A stretch of DNA of 64,000 nt, from NCBI GenBank assembly GCA_002914845.1, contig JXTC01000251.1:111717-175716 (forward strand), given 5' to 3'. The position numbers and the translations under genes are program-made. The notes beneath the pieces were generated by a model, which was given only the letters and a program-made list of their open reading frames with translations, had not been told where the DNA came from and made no database searches. Below, piece after piece: positions 1 to 11,886 of this stretch. Within the stretch, counting starts at the first letter, position 1. Each line of letters opens with the position of its first letter. The DNA comes from Trema orientale. Taxonomy: Eukaryota > Streptophyta > Magnoliopsida > Rosales > Cannabaceae.

Positions 1-1340
1 TAAAGAAACAAGTCTCTCCATAATTAACACTTAATCATGTTTGTTTCTTTATACACAAACAAAGTCATGAAATCTTTTTCAGATAAATAAACTATACGAC
101 TAAGATAGTTTAATCTAGCAAATATCATAATTGCATATAAGAAAAAATTGTTTATACTCAAAGGGTATAATTGAAAATCTGCTTTTTAGGACAAATATCT
201 CAACATATACACTATATCCAAACGTGTACATACCTTAGCATACATAAGACTTTCTACTGTTGATGCGTAAGAGAGCTTCTGCATTTTCTTAACTTTATTC
301 TCATTCTTGGAGTACTGACATTTAGACTGAATTTATCACCCTTAGCAATGATGTGTCTCCAAATGCACACGTTGCTCATGACAAATCTTTCAAGCACCTT
401 ATAGATATAGCTCTTTTATGATAACCCAAAGATACTCCGAGAGCGATCTCAGTGTATCTGTATTGCTAATACAAAAGAAGTGTCCCTAAGATCTTTCATT
501 TCAAAGTTATTTGATAGAAATCTTTTGGTTTCATGCAGTAGGCCTATATCATTGCTAGCCAAACATATGTCGATATATATCATCGACATACAAAATCAGG
601 AAGATATATTTTCTCCCATTAAACTTGTGATAAATACATCCATCACCGAATTTTTCTCAAAACCGAACAAGAAAATAACTTGATGGAACTTATGATACCA
701 TTGGCAGGAAGCTTGCTTGAGACTATAGATAGATTTTCTTTAGTTTATGGACCATAGACTTTGGATCTCCAGTTATATCACATATATCATTTTCTCAATA
801 TCACCATTGAGAAATGCATTCTTTATATCTATCTGATGTAGCTCTAGATCAGCATGAGCTATAAAGCTTATAATTGTCCTGAAAGAGTCTTTCGAAGAGA
901 GTGGAGAGAAAGTCTCTTTATAATCGATGCCTTCTTTTTGAGTAAATCTCTTAGTAATAAGACGAGCCTTACATCTCTTAATATTTCTTTTCGAATCTCT
1001 CTTGGTCTTAAATATCTATTTGCAACCAATAGATTTCTTACCTTCAAGCAATTTGACGAGATCCTAAACGTCGTTGTTTTTCATGAATTTTATCTCATCC
1101 TTCATAGTATCAATCCACTGTTGGGATTTAGAACTTTGTTTGGCTTGCGTGAAATTAATTGAATCATTTTTAACTCCTATATCAAATTCATGTTCTTAGA
1201 GATAAATGACAAAATCATTCAAAATTACGTTTCTCCTTCTCTATCAGATCTCCTTATTGGCAACTTCCTCATTTTAGATAGGGAGTTGTTGAATATTATT
1301 TTGATTATCCAGATTTGCATCTTGAATAAAAGAGTATAAA
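1..1340 (-). mobile_element. Decayed Copia retrotransposon pol fragment (reverse transcriptase part)
   Basis: Read on the minus strand, this stretch gives broken pieces of a Ty1/Copia reverse transcriptase. Around 770-870 it reads LELHQIDIKNAFLNGDIEK, the conserved RT block ahead of the active site. Further along (about 480-700) come SLKQAS and FEMKDL, and near 240-290 SLMYAKVCTRLDIVY, the block that leads into RNase H. The pieces lie in collinear order but are interrupted by stops and frame changes, and no LTR or primer site is visible, so this is a relic running off the left edge. The short plus-strand ORFs here are antisense shadows. It is far more diverged than the two Copia elements at 48-60 kb and is not part of either. 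Confidence 0.75.
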
Positions 1341-4260
1341 AAGCGAAAAAAATTTTAAATAAAATTCATAATTTTACTAAAAGAAAAAAGAATCGTAATT
1401 TATTTTTACAAAATAGAAGTAAAGTAAAAGGCAATGAAGTTTAGATACCAACATTAATAGCATCCAGAAAATGACGGAGATGTATATCTATAGCTCAGAA
1501 AACTCATTCCTTTCACACTGTGAAAAGAATTTTCAATCCTAGACCCCAAATTTCAACCTTTCATACAAACTTCTTTTCTCTTCACCCCTTTGATACATAT
1601 ACTATCGCGTGTTTCTTTCTCTTTCGGAATTGAAAATTCAAATAAAAACGTAAAATGCTCTTTACCAACGCTCAATGGCGTCGAGAGAAACCAAAAGATG
1701 CAATATCGGTACAACAATTGGTTGATGTTTGATTATTAATATTTAGATCTTAATTATTTAATTGATTATGCTCATTTTATTTTATTAAACTAACAAAATA
1801 TTCATTCTATAATTATATTCAAATTAAGATTTATTCGATATATATGTTTAATAACAAAATGGTATAATATCAAGCTAAGCTTTTTAGTAAGTTTATATGT
1901 AAAAGAGACCATCCTTCCCTAAACTTGTTCAAATTATAAGAGCTCCATCTCTTTCAACTGTTCATATAATTTTAGTTCGTCAATGAAGCTCAAAATTAAG
2001 TGAAACAGAAAACTCCTAAAACAATGCCCAGGAGATATTGCATGATTTACAATATCAAACTTATTGGTTATAAATGGATATTTAAGAAAAAGCCTAACAA
2101 TCATATTGATGTTGCCTGAAGGTAGATATTGCATGATTTACATGATTTACAAAGACAGTGTAACAAGATTGATGTAAGGTTTTGAGATATTGAAAATATG
2201 ATTCACTGTGCATTGATGTAAGGTTTTAAGATATTGAAAATATGATTCACTATATGCATGTGGTAAAAAGTGATTTTAAGGTTGCTGTGAGTATGATAAA
2301 TTCCTCTAATAGTATGTTTAGCAATACTGTTAGTGATTGGTATTTATTAAGAGATAAATGTGGTAGCTCTTGTTGCAGTGGAGATTCTTCTCACTTTCTC
2401 GATTTTTTCTTTCGAAAATAAAGCAGCCCATAATTAGTTTTTTCTATGTTGATATTTTGTTTTGTTATTATGATATTTCTACTTGCATGTATTAGTCATG
2501 TTATAGCAAATGATTTATTTTGATAATAAATTTCTCTATTACCTTTAGGGGGAAAAAAAAAAAAGAAGCAATTTCTTAAGAAATTTCAAATGGCATTTTG
2601 TTGCCCGGATACGATTACATTACATCAAGTTTTATTTTATTTTTTCCCTTTAACATTTTTAGACAATAAGAAATTCATCATCAAAGTAGATCATCGCTGA
2701 ATCATTTACATCTCGTGTTTGGTTTTGAAGTGAAGATTTTGATGGCGTTGTAAGAGAACTCGAAAAAGGAAAAGTATGCCTTCACTTTCTATTCTTAAGG
2801 ATTTTCTTAACAACCAATCATATACCTCTGACTGGGGGTGGGGGGGGAATAGCATATATCTCCAAGTACCTAAAAAAAGGGGCTGCAATATATCTTTTAT
2901 TTTCTTTTTGTTTTTAATTTTTTTAGGTACAAGGACTGCAATATTTAAGCAGAAGGAAAGTAAGAAAAAACAAAAGAAAAGAATCAAATTCAAAATTTAC
3001 ACTACAAATGGATTGCAAACTTCTTAATAATTCTTTTCAAAACACATTTAAGAGTTTTTATTTTTTTATTTTCTCTAGAATTCAAAATTTGTCATAAGGC
3101 TCCATAAAAAAAAAATTGCTTTTTGTCGAGAGGAAAGAGAAGAGGAGGAGAAAGAAAAAGAGGAATAGAAAATGTCAAAGGAAATAAAAGAAAGAAACAT
3201 GGTTCTCCATTATAGTTTTTTGCTAAGTAGACATGAAAGAAAATTAATTAATTTAAAAGTGATTATGTCATCGTGATAAAATTAATGTTTTAGAGTTCGA
3301 TAATAAAAGATAGTTCAGTAATTCAAGAGCTTTTTCTCTTTATTTGTAGTTAATTTTTATATCAAATTCTGGAGGACTAAACTTTCTCTTTTTTACGAAA
3401 CAAATCCATTCTACGTTTTCCACCATTTCTTCTCTTATGTTTTATTCTTTTTTTTTTTTTCCATTTCCTCTCTCTTTTCCCCTCTACCAATCATAGCATA
3501 AAGAAGCACTTGATTCTTAATAGCAATCCATTTCCAACATATCCCCCATTGAGTACTTCTAGTCCTAGAAGAGCTGCAGAGGTAGACAAAAGTAATTTTA
3601 GCCACGAAGTGAAGAGAAAATTTCTATGTGAAAATGTGCCAATAAGTTGCAAATGCAATTATATTCTTAAAATAAAAGATGTCCACTAGTCCTTTCAAAA
3701 AAAAAAAAAGAAAAGAAAAGAAAAAAGATGTCCACTAGTACCACAGGTGGCTCTCACCTTTGTCATTTTTTTATTTTTTATTTTTGACATATTACTTTCT
3801 TGCTTTGCTGACAAAAGTGCAAAACAACAAAAATGATGCTTACTCCCAAAAAAAGAAAAGGATGATACTTTTTTTTGCTGAGAAGAGGAGGATGATACTT
3901 ATCCGCTTGTTAATGCCAAAACAACAACAAAAAAATTATTAAAAAAAAATGGGAGACAAGACTTCCTAATAAACCAGCTGGTATGTAATATTTGTCAGTT
4001 GTCACCACCAACCCAATTAAATAAATACAATTTTATGTATCTTCCAATAAAGTCTTTGATTTGAGCTTATTATCAAAAAAAAAAAAAAAAAAGTCTTTGA
4101 TTTGAGCAACAACAGCACCATTCACTAACCATAATAATAACTATAATTATAATAAAAGACACTGATGATTAAGTGACAAGTCAAGCCAAGCCCTGCATCA
4201 TCCCCTAATTCAATTGAGCTCTTTACTTCTTTATCCCTTAGTCCCCCAAGTTCTCATCCT
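1341..4260. other. Intergenic, AT-rich, no gene recognised
   Basis: I see no conserved coding sequence. The region holds poly-A/T runs and a near-perfect direct repeat at about 2165-2245 (a phrase containing gatgtaaggtttt, twice). Overlapping ORFs on both strands at 2706-3027 are lysine/phenylalanine-rich low complexity. The last few hundred bases should contain the promoter and 5'UTR of the NLR gene, but no TATA box can be assigned with confidence. Confidence 0.6.
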
Positions 4261-4266
4261 TGGCAG

Positions 4267-4291
4267 ACTTCGCCGCCGCCGCCGCCGCCGT
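4267..4291. repeat. GCC trinucleotide microsatellite in NLR leader
   Basis: A short run of cgccgccgccgcc followed by tcgtc lies about 110 bases before the NLR start codon, in what is probably the promoter or 5'UTR. It is a GC-rich island in an AT-rich flank and may be length-variable. Confidence 0.6.
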
Positions 4292-4395
4292 CGTCTCCGG
4301 ACTCCCACGGGCCGTTGTAGCATATTAGAATCATTGAAAGTTGTTTCTCTTTTTGTGATCTCCTGTATTTCACCAAAAAATTTTAAAAAAAAAAT

Positions 4396-7185
4396 ATGGT
4401 GGAGTTGGTGTTGTCAAAGTTGGTGGAGTCTATTGTATCCCAAGCAGTGGAACGAACATCAGACCTCCTCATCCATGAAGCCAATTCCTTGGCTAGCGTC
4501 AAGGACGACGTGGAGCGGTTGCGAACCGAGCTGCGACGAATGCGGTGCTTCCTGAAAGATGCAGATCGCAAGCAGGAGCAAGACGAGCGTGTCCGCAATT
4601 GGGTCGCCGAAGTCAAAGACGTAGCTCTTGATGTTGAAGATGCGATCGAAACTTTCATCGAAAAGGTCTCATCTTCTTACGTTAGAGTTTTCCATCTACG
4701 TGGACTTCGTAGTAGAATTAACTCTATTTATGTCAAGATAGAAGATATCTTCAAAAGCACTCAAACGTACCGGATTGAGTTTTCTAAGCAAGAGGGTACA
4801 AGTGGCACTACTACTACTACTAACGCTTCCGCCGCGGCCGACCATGCGCGGCGAAGGAATCTGAGAAGATCGTACGAGGATCCGGATGACGATGTCGTCA
4901 CCTTGGATGATAGTTTGACGGCTTTGAAGGATCAGTTGATGAGGGTGGAAGACCGTTTGTGTGTTGTCTCTGTTGTGGGGATGGGTGGATTAGGTAAGAC
5001 CACTCTGGCCAAGTTAGTCTACAACAGTAGTGATGTGAAGGGGCATTTTGATTGCTGTGCTTGGGTTTTTATATCTCAGCAATTTACTGTGAGGGATGTT
5101 TTGTTTGAGATCCTTGTTCAAATCGGTTTTGATGATATTGCAAAGAAAAATCTCGAAGAACTGAAGAAAGACAAGGAGCTCCTGGAAAAGATGCAAAAGA
5201 GAGAGACTATAAAGGCCTTTGAAGAGCATAAGTTGATTGAACTGATCAAAAATGAGTTGAAGGGTAAGCGGTTTCTTGTTGTTCTTGATGATATTTGGAG
5301 GAGCGATGCGTGGAATAGTATTCGAGGCGCCTTTCCAAAGGGAAAGGGCGGAAGCAAAGTTCTTTTTACCACGCGAATAAAGGAAGTAGCGTCGTCCGCT
5401 GATCCTTGGAGCGTCCCAATTGAACCTCCCTTTCTAACATTCGAAAAGGGATGGAAGCTTCTACGGCGGAAAGCGTTTCCAAGTGATGTTTTCGGTAATC
5501 GGGTTTGTCCACAAGAGTTTGAGAAACTAGGCAAGGAGATGCTAAAAAAATGTGGAGGGCTACCTCTTGCCATTGTGGTACTTGGAGGCTTGCTGAGCAC
5601 TAAAACTTCGTTAGATGGGTGGAAGAAAGTGCAAAGGGATGTGAATTTTCAGTTGAATAAACTCAAGTCACATGAATCATTTGGAGTCGAAGATATATTA
5701 GCTCTGAGCTACTACGATTTGCCTTACTATTTGAAACCTTGCTTTCTTTATTTGGGATGCTTCCCTGAGGATTCAGAGATAGCCAAGAAAAAGTTGACTC
5801 GACTGTGGATAGCGGAAGGGTTTATACCAACACCAGCCAGAGAAGAATCAGAAGAAATTGTGGAAGACATAGCTGAACAGTTCTTGGGAGAGCTCGTCGA
5901 TAGATGCATGGTTCAAGTGGACAAAACAGATCATACAGGGATAGGAGTCAAAACATGCCGGATGCACGATCTTATGAGAGACTTTTGCGTGTCCAAGGCA
6001 AGAGAGGACAACTTCTTTAAGACTATCCAGCGACATGAGATGAACACGGCAACAACTAGTAATTCAGCTCAACACTTGGCTACGACTCATTCACGAAGAA
6101 TTGCTATTCATCTCGGATGTGATCTTTCAAGGTACCGAGTCCATCCTCATATTCGATCTCTTTTGTTCTTCGACGTTACCACTCTTTTTGTCTTACCTCT
6201 AACAAACAAGAATTTTAGACTACTGAGAGTGGTGGAATTTGGATTTACTAGATTTAGAGGTGGTTCTGAAGTGCCAAGTGAGATCGGTAATATGATTCAC
6301 TTGAGGTACCTTGGACTAAGAGGTGCTGGAATATCCAAATTGCCAGAGTCTGTGGGCAATTTGCGAAATTTGCACACCTTAGACCTTCGAAATAACACTG
6401 GTCTCAAGTTACCACGGACAATATCAAGGTTGGTACGTTTGAGACATTTGTTATTACCCTTTATTTGCAAGTTTGTGCCTTCATTTTTCAGTTGGTCATG
6501 GAGTCATTTCAGTCTCCTCACCCTAGCAAACATTGAGACTTTGAAGTACATAAATTCAGGGGACCTTATCAAATACAATGAAGGGCACAAACTAACCAAT
6601 GTTCGAACCTTGGGAATAAAATTCAAAAGCAAGGAAGAAGTTGGTCCAACCCTTGACTCTTCCATTGTTGAATTAGGCGGCCTTCGAACCTTGCGAATGT
6701 ATTTGCTTTCGGACGAATTCCCAAGTTTGAAATCACTTTCCCGCTGTCATAATCTCTCCAAACTTCTTATAGAAGGGAAGGTCCAAGAACATATTCACTC
6801 ATGCCATCATATTCTACAGTTCTTGCCTGATAGCCTCACCAAATTGGTTTTGATCAGATCTGTATTTAGTCAAGACCCATTGGAAGCCCTCGAGAAGTTG
6901 CCAAATTTAAGGTTCCTCCGGTTGTATAACTCGTACGTCGGGTCCAGACTAGTCTGCTCCGCTCACGGGTTTCCTAAGCTAGAGACTCTTGAGCTTGTTG
7001 CTCTATTTCAGGTTGAAGAGTGGAAAGTTAAAAAAGGTGCAATGCCAAGTCTCAAGAATCTACATATTGAAACCATGCCAAAACTGAGTATGATTCCAAA
7101 AGAGTTGAAATTTGTGACAATCTCCGGGGACAGAAAAATAAATTTCATGAGCCAGTCATTCGTGGACAGGGCTCATAGTCCATGA
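4396..7185 (+). CDS. CC-NB-LRR (CNL) disease resistance protein, RPP13/RPP8-like
   Basis: This is a 929-residue intracellular immune receptor in one uninterrupted exon. Domains in order: an Rx-type coiled coil (residues 1 to about 130) with a diverged EDVID-type motif (VALDVEDAIETF, about 76-87); an NB-ARC domain with P-loop GMGGLGKTT (195-203, Lys201), kinase-2 FLVVLDDIW (about 293-301), RNBS-B SKVLFTTR (320-327), GLPLA (388-392) and MHD (523-525); then irregular leucine-rich repeats from about 590 to the end. All nucleotide-binding motifs are intact, so it is likely a working ATP/ADP switch. Family members sense pathogen effectors and trigger cell-death immunity. The start is the first ATG ahead of the coiled coil, right after an A-rich leader. 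A run of threonines at about 136-140 comes from an ACT microsatellite. The family is well supported; the pathogen recognised cannot be read from sequence. Confidence 0.93.
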   Translation: MVELVLSKLVESIVSQAVERTSDLLIHEANSLASVKDDVERLRTELRRMRCFLKDADRKQEQDERVRNWVAEVKDVALDVEDAIETFIEKVSSSYVRVFHLRGLRSRINSIYVKIEDIFKSTQTYRIEFSKQEGTSGTTTTTNASAAADHARRRNLRRSYEDPDDDVVTLDDSLTALKDQLMRVEDRLCVVSVVGMGGLGKTTLAKLVYNSSDVKGHFDCCAWVFISQQFTVRDVLFEILVQIGFDDIAKKNLEELKKDKELLEKMQKRETIKAFEEHKLIELIKNELKGKRFLVVLDDIWRSDAWNSIRGAFPKGKGGSKVLFTTRIKEVASSADPWSVPIEPPFLTFEKGWKLLRRKAFPSDVFGNRVCPQEFEKLGKEMLKKCGGLPLAIVVLGGLLSTKTSLDGWKKVQRDVNFQLNKLKSHESFGVEDILALSYYDLPYYLKPCFLYLGCFPEDSEIAKKKLTRLWIAEGFIPTPAREESEEIVEDIAEQFLGELVDRCMVQVDKTDHTGIGVKTCRMHDLMRDFCVSKAREDNFFKTIQRHEMNTATTSNSAQHLATTHSRRIAIHLGCDLSRYRVHPHIRSLLFFDVTTLFVLPLTNKNFRLLRVVEFGFTRFRGGSEVPSEIGNMIHLRYLGLRGAGISKLPESVGNLRNLHTLDLRNNTGLKLPRTISRLVRLRHLLLPFICKFVPSFFSWSWSHFSLLTLANIETLKYINSGDLIKYNEGHKLTNVRTLGIKFKSKEEVGPTLDSSIVELGGLRTLRMYLLSDEFPSLKSLSRCHNLSKLLIEGKVQEHIHSCHHILQFLPDSLTKLVLIRSVFSQDPLEALEKLPNLRFLRLYNSYVGSRLVCSAHGFPKLETLELVALFQVEEWKVKKGAMPSLKNLHIETMPKLSMIPKELKFVTISGDRKINFMSQSFVDRAHSP

Positions 7186-7900
7186 AAATGGAAGAGAAGG
7201 GGAGGAGTTTTACAAAATGAGGCACATTGTCTCCATTCTTGTCCGCTTTTTTTCGGGTAGCTCGTCACCATCTTGTTACTATTGTTACTTTTTCTCTGGC
7301 ATAACGTTCCATCAACTGTTAGAATTAGTACATCAACTCTTGTTAAAGCAGGAGCTCATAAGCTTTTCTTTTCTTATTTCCTTTTTTTTTTCGATATTAT
7401 CTTTGTCTGTTTCTCTTTTTCTTTATTATGCATTTGTACGTAACATGATCAATGACTCTGCATAAGTTGAATTCGTAGGAGTTCTAATATTTTCAAATAC
7501 AACTGTTTTTTGAAAAAAAAAAAAAAAGAATTGCGTTTAATCTTTTTGAGATGGCTTTTACAAATTGCTAGACTTGGACTTTTTGTTGGAACTTCTATCT
7601 AGAGAATTTTTTTTAATTAATTTAATCTATAAATTAATGCACTCTGTTCTAATTTTTCTGGTTTCTCCCTAATCCACAACTAAAAGGCCATTGGCCATTA
7701 TTATTACTTAATATTTGGATTTATGTATACAATGTGAACTCACTACGTGGATTTCCGCTTAGGCCTTGACTTTTTTAGGACTTAAGATGCAGCTTACCAG
7801 AAAGTCAAAAAATACAAAATTCAAAACAATTACAACTCTGTTCTTGCTCACATAGCAAAGCTATCAAGAAAATAGAAATTAGTGTAAGCTAAAGGATTTC

Positions 7901-7931
<31 letters not shown>

Positions 7932-8275
7932 GAAGAAGAGTGTAAATTCACAGATATACTACTAAAACTAATATGGCATGCATAATTGACTGTTGGCTGC
8001 ATATTATGATACCAAACAAACTTGATCAATGATCAATTACAACTTCTTGTCACCATGATCAATGATTTCGCAACTAATTCTCATCAACAAACTTTGGCAA
8101 GTATCATGAATCAACTTGAGTAAATTCAAACTAGCTTTAGACGAAAGGGATTTAAAATATATATGTATATCTATATCTATCCTCCTCGCAAACTGAAAGA
8201 TAAACTTAAGACTCCTTTCTTTTTCATGTGAAACTAGACCTTTCAATCTTTTGAAGACACACTTCGATAAGAAAT
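7186..8275. other. Intergenic, no gene recognised
   Basis: This holds the NLR 3'UTR and the decayed 3' end of the IDN2-like pseudogene. An A-tract of about 26 bases lies at 7905-7931. A 69-codon minus-strand ORF at 8037-8246 could cover what is left of the pseudogene's last exon, but I could not align it with the intact copy. Confidence 0.5.
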
Positions 8276-10297
8276 CTAAAAACGGACCGTTTGCTCGTCT
8301 TTAACAATAATAACTCTGAAAGGATGCCAACCCTCGTCCAGAAAGTAATGCTCACACAATGAGAACAGCATTTTCGCACTATGTTCTATTTCCTCTTCAT
8401 CTATCTCTTCTTCGTCGTCTTCATTAATAATACTGTAGAGCATGCCAGAAAATCCACAATTCATGGACTGAAGGTAGAATCGTCCTCTCTTTATTGCTTC
8501 AAAGAATGCTTTGGTGTCGAATTTTCCCATAGTATTCTTAACGCCAATGACAGCATCACTTGATATTTCTTTAACCAAGGCCTAGAAACCAACAAGAGCA
8601 ATTTCTCTCAATGAGGATATGTTCTTGTGGTTGTACATTCTGAAAAATTATCTGACAAACCATGATCGAGCAAAGTTCAAAAACTCTGGAAGAGTATCTT
8701 ATGACTAGAGAAGTAGAGCCCCATCATCTAGTAAAAAACAAGTGAACTTTACATGCCTCATACATCGTAAAGTTCATCAATAATTCAATACAAAGAAAAC
8801 TTACATTTATCAGTATCATACGAGCTTCCAGTAACTCATCATTGCTCTCTCGCTCCTTGGTAATTAGTGCTTAATTCAAAACTTCAAGATTTTTGACTTC
8901 GGCTGCCTTTTCTCTAAACATTGCATCCATCTTTGGAAAGAAATAAATGAACATGAACCACCCTTGGTTACGTTGTTGACTAATTTAAAAAAAAAAATTG
9001 AGACCAAAATTATTATCACGATATGTTGTTATTTTTTTTTCAAATTGTTCACAGTACAAGTTAATAGTTACAGTTCAGGAGTCAGTACAAAAGTCGTTAC
9101 ATTTTTTTTTTTTTTTTTTTGGAATTTTACTATTGTATCTTGGAGAGGCTATCATATCATATCATAAAATTCCATGTTTCATGTTTAACAAAAAAGAAAC
9201 GTTTTACCAAGATTAATCCAAACAGATAATGACTACTGGAAGTGCATAATACCAAACCTTTGAAAATTTCACTTGCATATTCTCTGCCTCTCGCTTCTCC
9301 AACTCAGCTTGACGCACAGTCAGCTCCCTTGTTTTAGATTCTAATTCCGAGTTTACTTTTTCTTGGTCATTAGAAGGTCTCTGTAAATGAGCTCGTGCTG
9401 AGATGAATTAAAATCAGTACTTAAAATCAGTACATAACAAATGAAGTCACTAACAGGTCATATTATATCACATCATAACATATACAAAAACGAAAAACTA
9501 GAATTAGACTACCATGTTTATATCTAGCCATATATTTTTGCACCTAGAAACTTAGCAAACGACAAACCTTCATGGTTAGATTGAAGCAGCTTATCCTTTT
9601 TCTTCAATTAACTCGCAAAGGGAGAATGTTTCATCACTGTATTTTCATGCCATCTCTTTCAAGTGCTTGTTCTTTTCTTCAATCACCTTTGTGAGTTCAC
9701 ACACATGCCTGACCAGCAGTCTTAACTCTTCCTCCATAATTTCAGGAAGGTTTTCGAGGAATCCGTTATTCCTCAAGTATTCTCCAACGAAGTTGGATGA
9801 GCTATAGTCGTCATGGCGAGCAATCCAAGCGTAAAAGCCAGATTTTTGTTCACTCTCGCCGTACCATTCCTTCTTCCCATGATGATCTTCCGCATAAGCC
9901 TTCTCAAATAACATGGCACTACATAAACCAGTTCACCCTTGCTCAAATTCCACAAGAGCGGTGAAACCCGAGTAATCACAGAGATAATGAATACAAGTAC
10001 TAGAGTTGAGACCTCTTCTTAACAGCTCATCCCTCAGCTTCGATCGACCATCATCTATCAGTCTCGTAGGAAGGTTGACCAGAATTCCAGTCAAAGGCCA
10101 TACGACCTTGTCATCAATTTGGTCAAAGTTAACCAAGAGATCATATTCAACCTTAGCCACCACTTTTGATGGACCACTAGTCCCGTCGTTACGTCGTATG
10201 CTACTTTCACTTCTTGGATTCCCTTCATCAGCTCTTCATGAGATTTCCCTGTTCTCCTGTCCATTCTACTCCTTGGACTTTCCATTTGGGACTTCAA
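8276..10297 (-). pseudogene. Degenerate tandem paralogue of the IDN2/FDM-like gene (XS and XH remnants)
   Basis: Minus-strand exons match the intact gene at 11887-17160 in order. The XS domain (9645-10163) shares NLPTR, SKLRDE and AEDHHGKKEW. Coiled-coil exons lie at about 9257-9400 and 8804-8950. The XH exon (8276-8581) shares KEIS, GVK and WHPF. Several lesions are visible. The codon matching Trp in the intact GWPGL reads TGA (9933-9935). The Gln of LNQALI is TAA (8871-8873). The N-terminal exon runs straight from a KSHEEL block to GPSK, so the whole zf-XS zinc finger is gone, and the frame shifts there. The last XH exon found in the intact gene was not recognised. A short insertion splits the XH exon. 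A truncated XS-only product is conceivable, but decay is much the simpler reading. Confidence 0.88.
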
Positions 10298-10452
10298 AAT
10301 GAGCTTACCAGAAAGTCGGAAAACAGAAAATTTGAAACAAAAGGTATCAACTCTTTTTCCGGTTCACATTGCAAAAACAGCAAGAAAAAGTGAAAGAGTA
10401 GTATATATATACAGACACTTAAAAGAGAGAGAGACTTTTCTCTCTTTTTTCC

Positions 10453-10502
10453 TTTGCTATTATGGGAACACCAAAGCTTTGCTATTATGGGAACACCAAA
10501 GG
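10453..10502. repeat. Tandem duplication, about 25-bp unit x2
   Basis: The phrase tttgctattatgggaacacc followed by aaag occurs twice in a row. It lies just upstream of the pseudogene's first exon and looks like a simple slippage duplication. Confidence 0.8.
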
Positions 10503-10853
10503 GCACGAAACGGTTCTCATTCTGAGACTGCACTGGCCTGTATCGACGACAGTATTAAATTTTGTAGAGTTCTTCTACCTAACTACGTTATAACTTTTAA
10601 TGCCGATTAATTATTCTCAAATTGAACGACTTTTAGATAACTTTTTTTTTTAATGAAAAAGTATTTTCTCTAATGGAGGGTCATTAGAGGAACTGGTTGA
10701 ACAACTCGCTTGCGAAATACTTATTTTGGCAGCCAAAATAAAAAAAAAAATATTATACCCAGCCCCAACTATCATAGATCTTGATACTTCACTTGATATA
10801 AGACTTGATCTTTGTCATTTAGATCATTGACCATACCTATACCTACAATTATA

Positions 10854-11037
10854 GAGCAATGCTATAGGACACCAGTGGTGCCCAGCACCACAGTGACATG
10901 TCTGTTTGTAACTGGATGATTTAATTAATAAATTAGGTCCCACATGAGTCCCACTTAAATTATAATTATGATTAGTCAGTGACAGACTGACATATCACTA
11001 TGGTGCTGGACACCACTGGTGCCCTATAGCATTATTC
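10854..11037. mobile_element. Mutator-type MITE, 184 bp, with 9-bp target-site duplication
   Basis: The two ends are inverted copies of each other over about 60 bases. The left end contains atgctataggacaccagtgg; the reverse complement of the right end contains atgctatagggcaccagtgg. The element is flanked by a perfect 9-bp direct repeat, ACAATTATA (10845-10853 and 11038-11046). Nine-base duplications are typical of Mutator-like elements. There is no coding capacity. It sits between the pseudogene and the intact IDN2-like gene. Confidence 0.85.
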
Positions 11038-11046
11038 ACAATTATA

Positions 11047-11886
11047 TTGTGGGCTTATGTTATTACCATTCACCCAACGACAAACACTCAGGTAAACAAT
11101 AAAAAATAAAATAAAATGCAAACCCAAGTAATTGCAGTTTCCGTTGGACTAGTCACTAGTTGGTCAAACAGGTTTTCCAACCAAGTCTGTTCTTACACAG
11201 TCAGCGGCAGGATTGCCAATGTTAGCATATGTGCAGTTCTTTCCGGCAAGTTTCACAGAATCAGAAGTCTGCACTTAAATGAAACCCAATAATATACAGA
11301 AAAAAGATGCCTGAAAAAAAAATACGTGACCATTGCTCCATTGACTTTCCGGTCACCTGTCTTCGAGCTTCCAGGAACATTATTCCATCTTGTGTCCTGC
11401 AAAAACAGGAAATATTTCCATGTGAAAATGCTGATTAAACATTATGGCTTTGTTTGTTCATAGTGGAATACTGAAATCGTCAAGCGCTTCAAATGTCTAT
11501 AATTTTGTGACACAAAAATATGCTTAACATAATGTGCAAAGATATAAGTCTTTTGGCAACAGAATTAAACTAGCAATGATTACAGTTTCTTAGCCAAAGC
11601 CTCTTTTCACTACCGCCACCACCCAATAGTATATATAATTTTCTCAATTGGCGAATAATTTCCCGCCCTAATCTATCTTCTGGTAAGATGAATGTATAAG
11701 GCAGAAATGCCAACCTCAGCATGGTACTGGAGCCTGGGTTTGAATTTCATTTGTCCTGCCAAGTTGTTAACTATCAACTTAAAATGCTATCGATGTATAA
11801 GCTGCTCAAAATTACTTGCGCATAATGACGAAAGATATAGATGGTTAGAAATAATATTCTTAACTAAAAAAATTAAGAATTAACCT
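11047..11886 (-). other. Region downstream of IDN2-like stop; possible 3'UTR exons
   Basis: No gene is recognised. On the minus strand, a candidate donor (AG|GTTAAT, exon edge 11885) lies two bases after the IDN2-like stop. Acceptor-like sites open a 40-bp piece (11396 down to 11357, with a following GTGACC donor) and a further exon starting at 11268. These could be spliced 3'UTR exons. They could equally be chance sites. Confidence 0.25.

Noticed and set aside
2706..3027. Overlapping ORFs of 83-95 codons on opposite strands
   Set aside because: They are Lys/Phe-rich low complexity on mutually antisense DNA, with no conserved motif and no splice context.
4383..4658. Minus-strand 91-codon ORF
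   Set aside because: It is an antisense shadow of the NLR coiled coil; its Ser/Arg richness mirrors the sense codons.
5118..5600. Minus-strand 160-codon ORF
   Set aside because: It is antisense to the NB-ARC domain of an intact NLR gene and has no family features.
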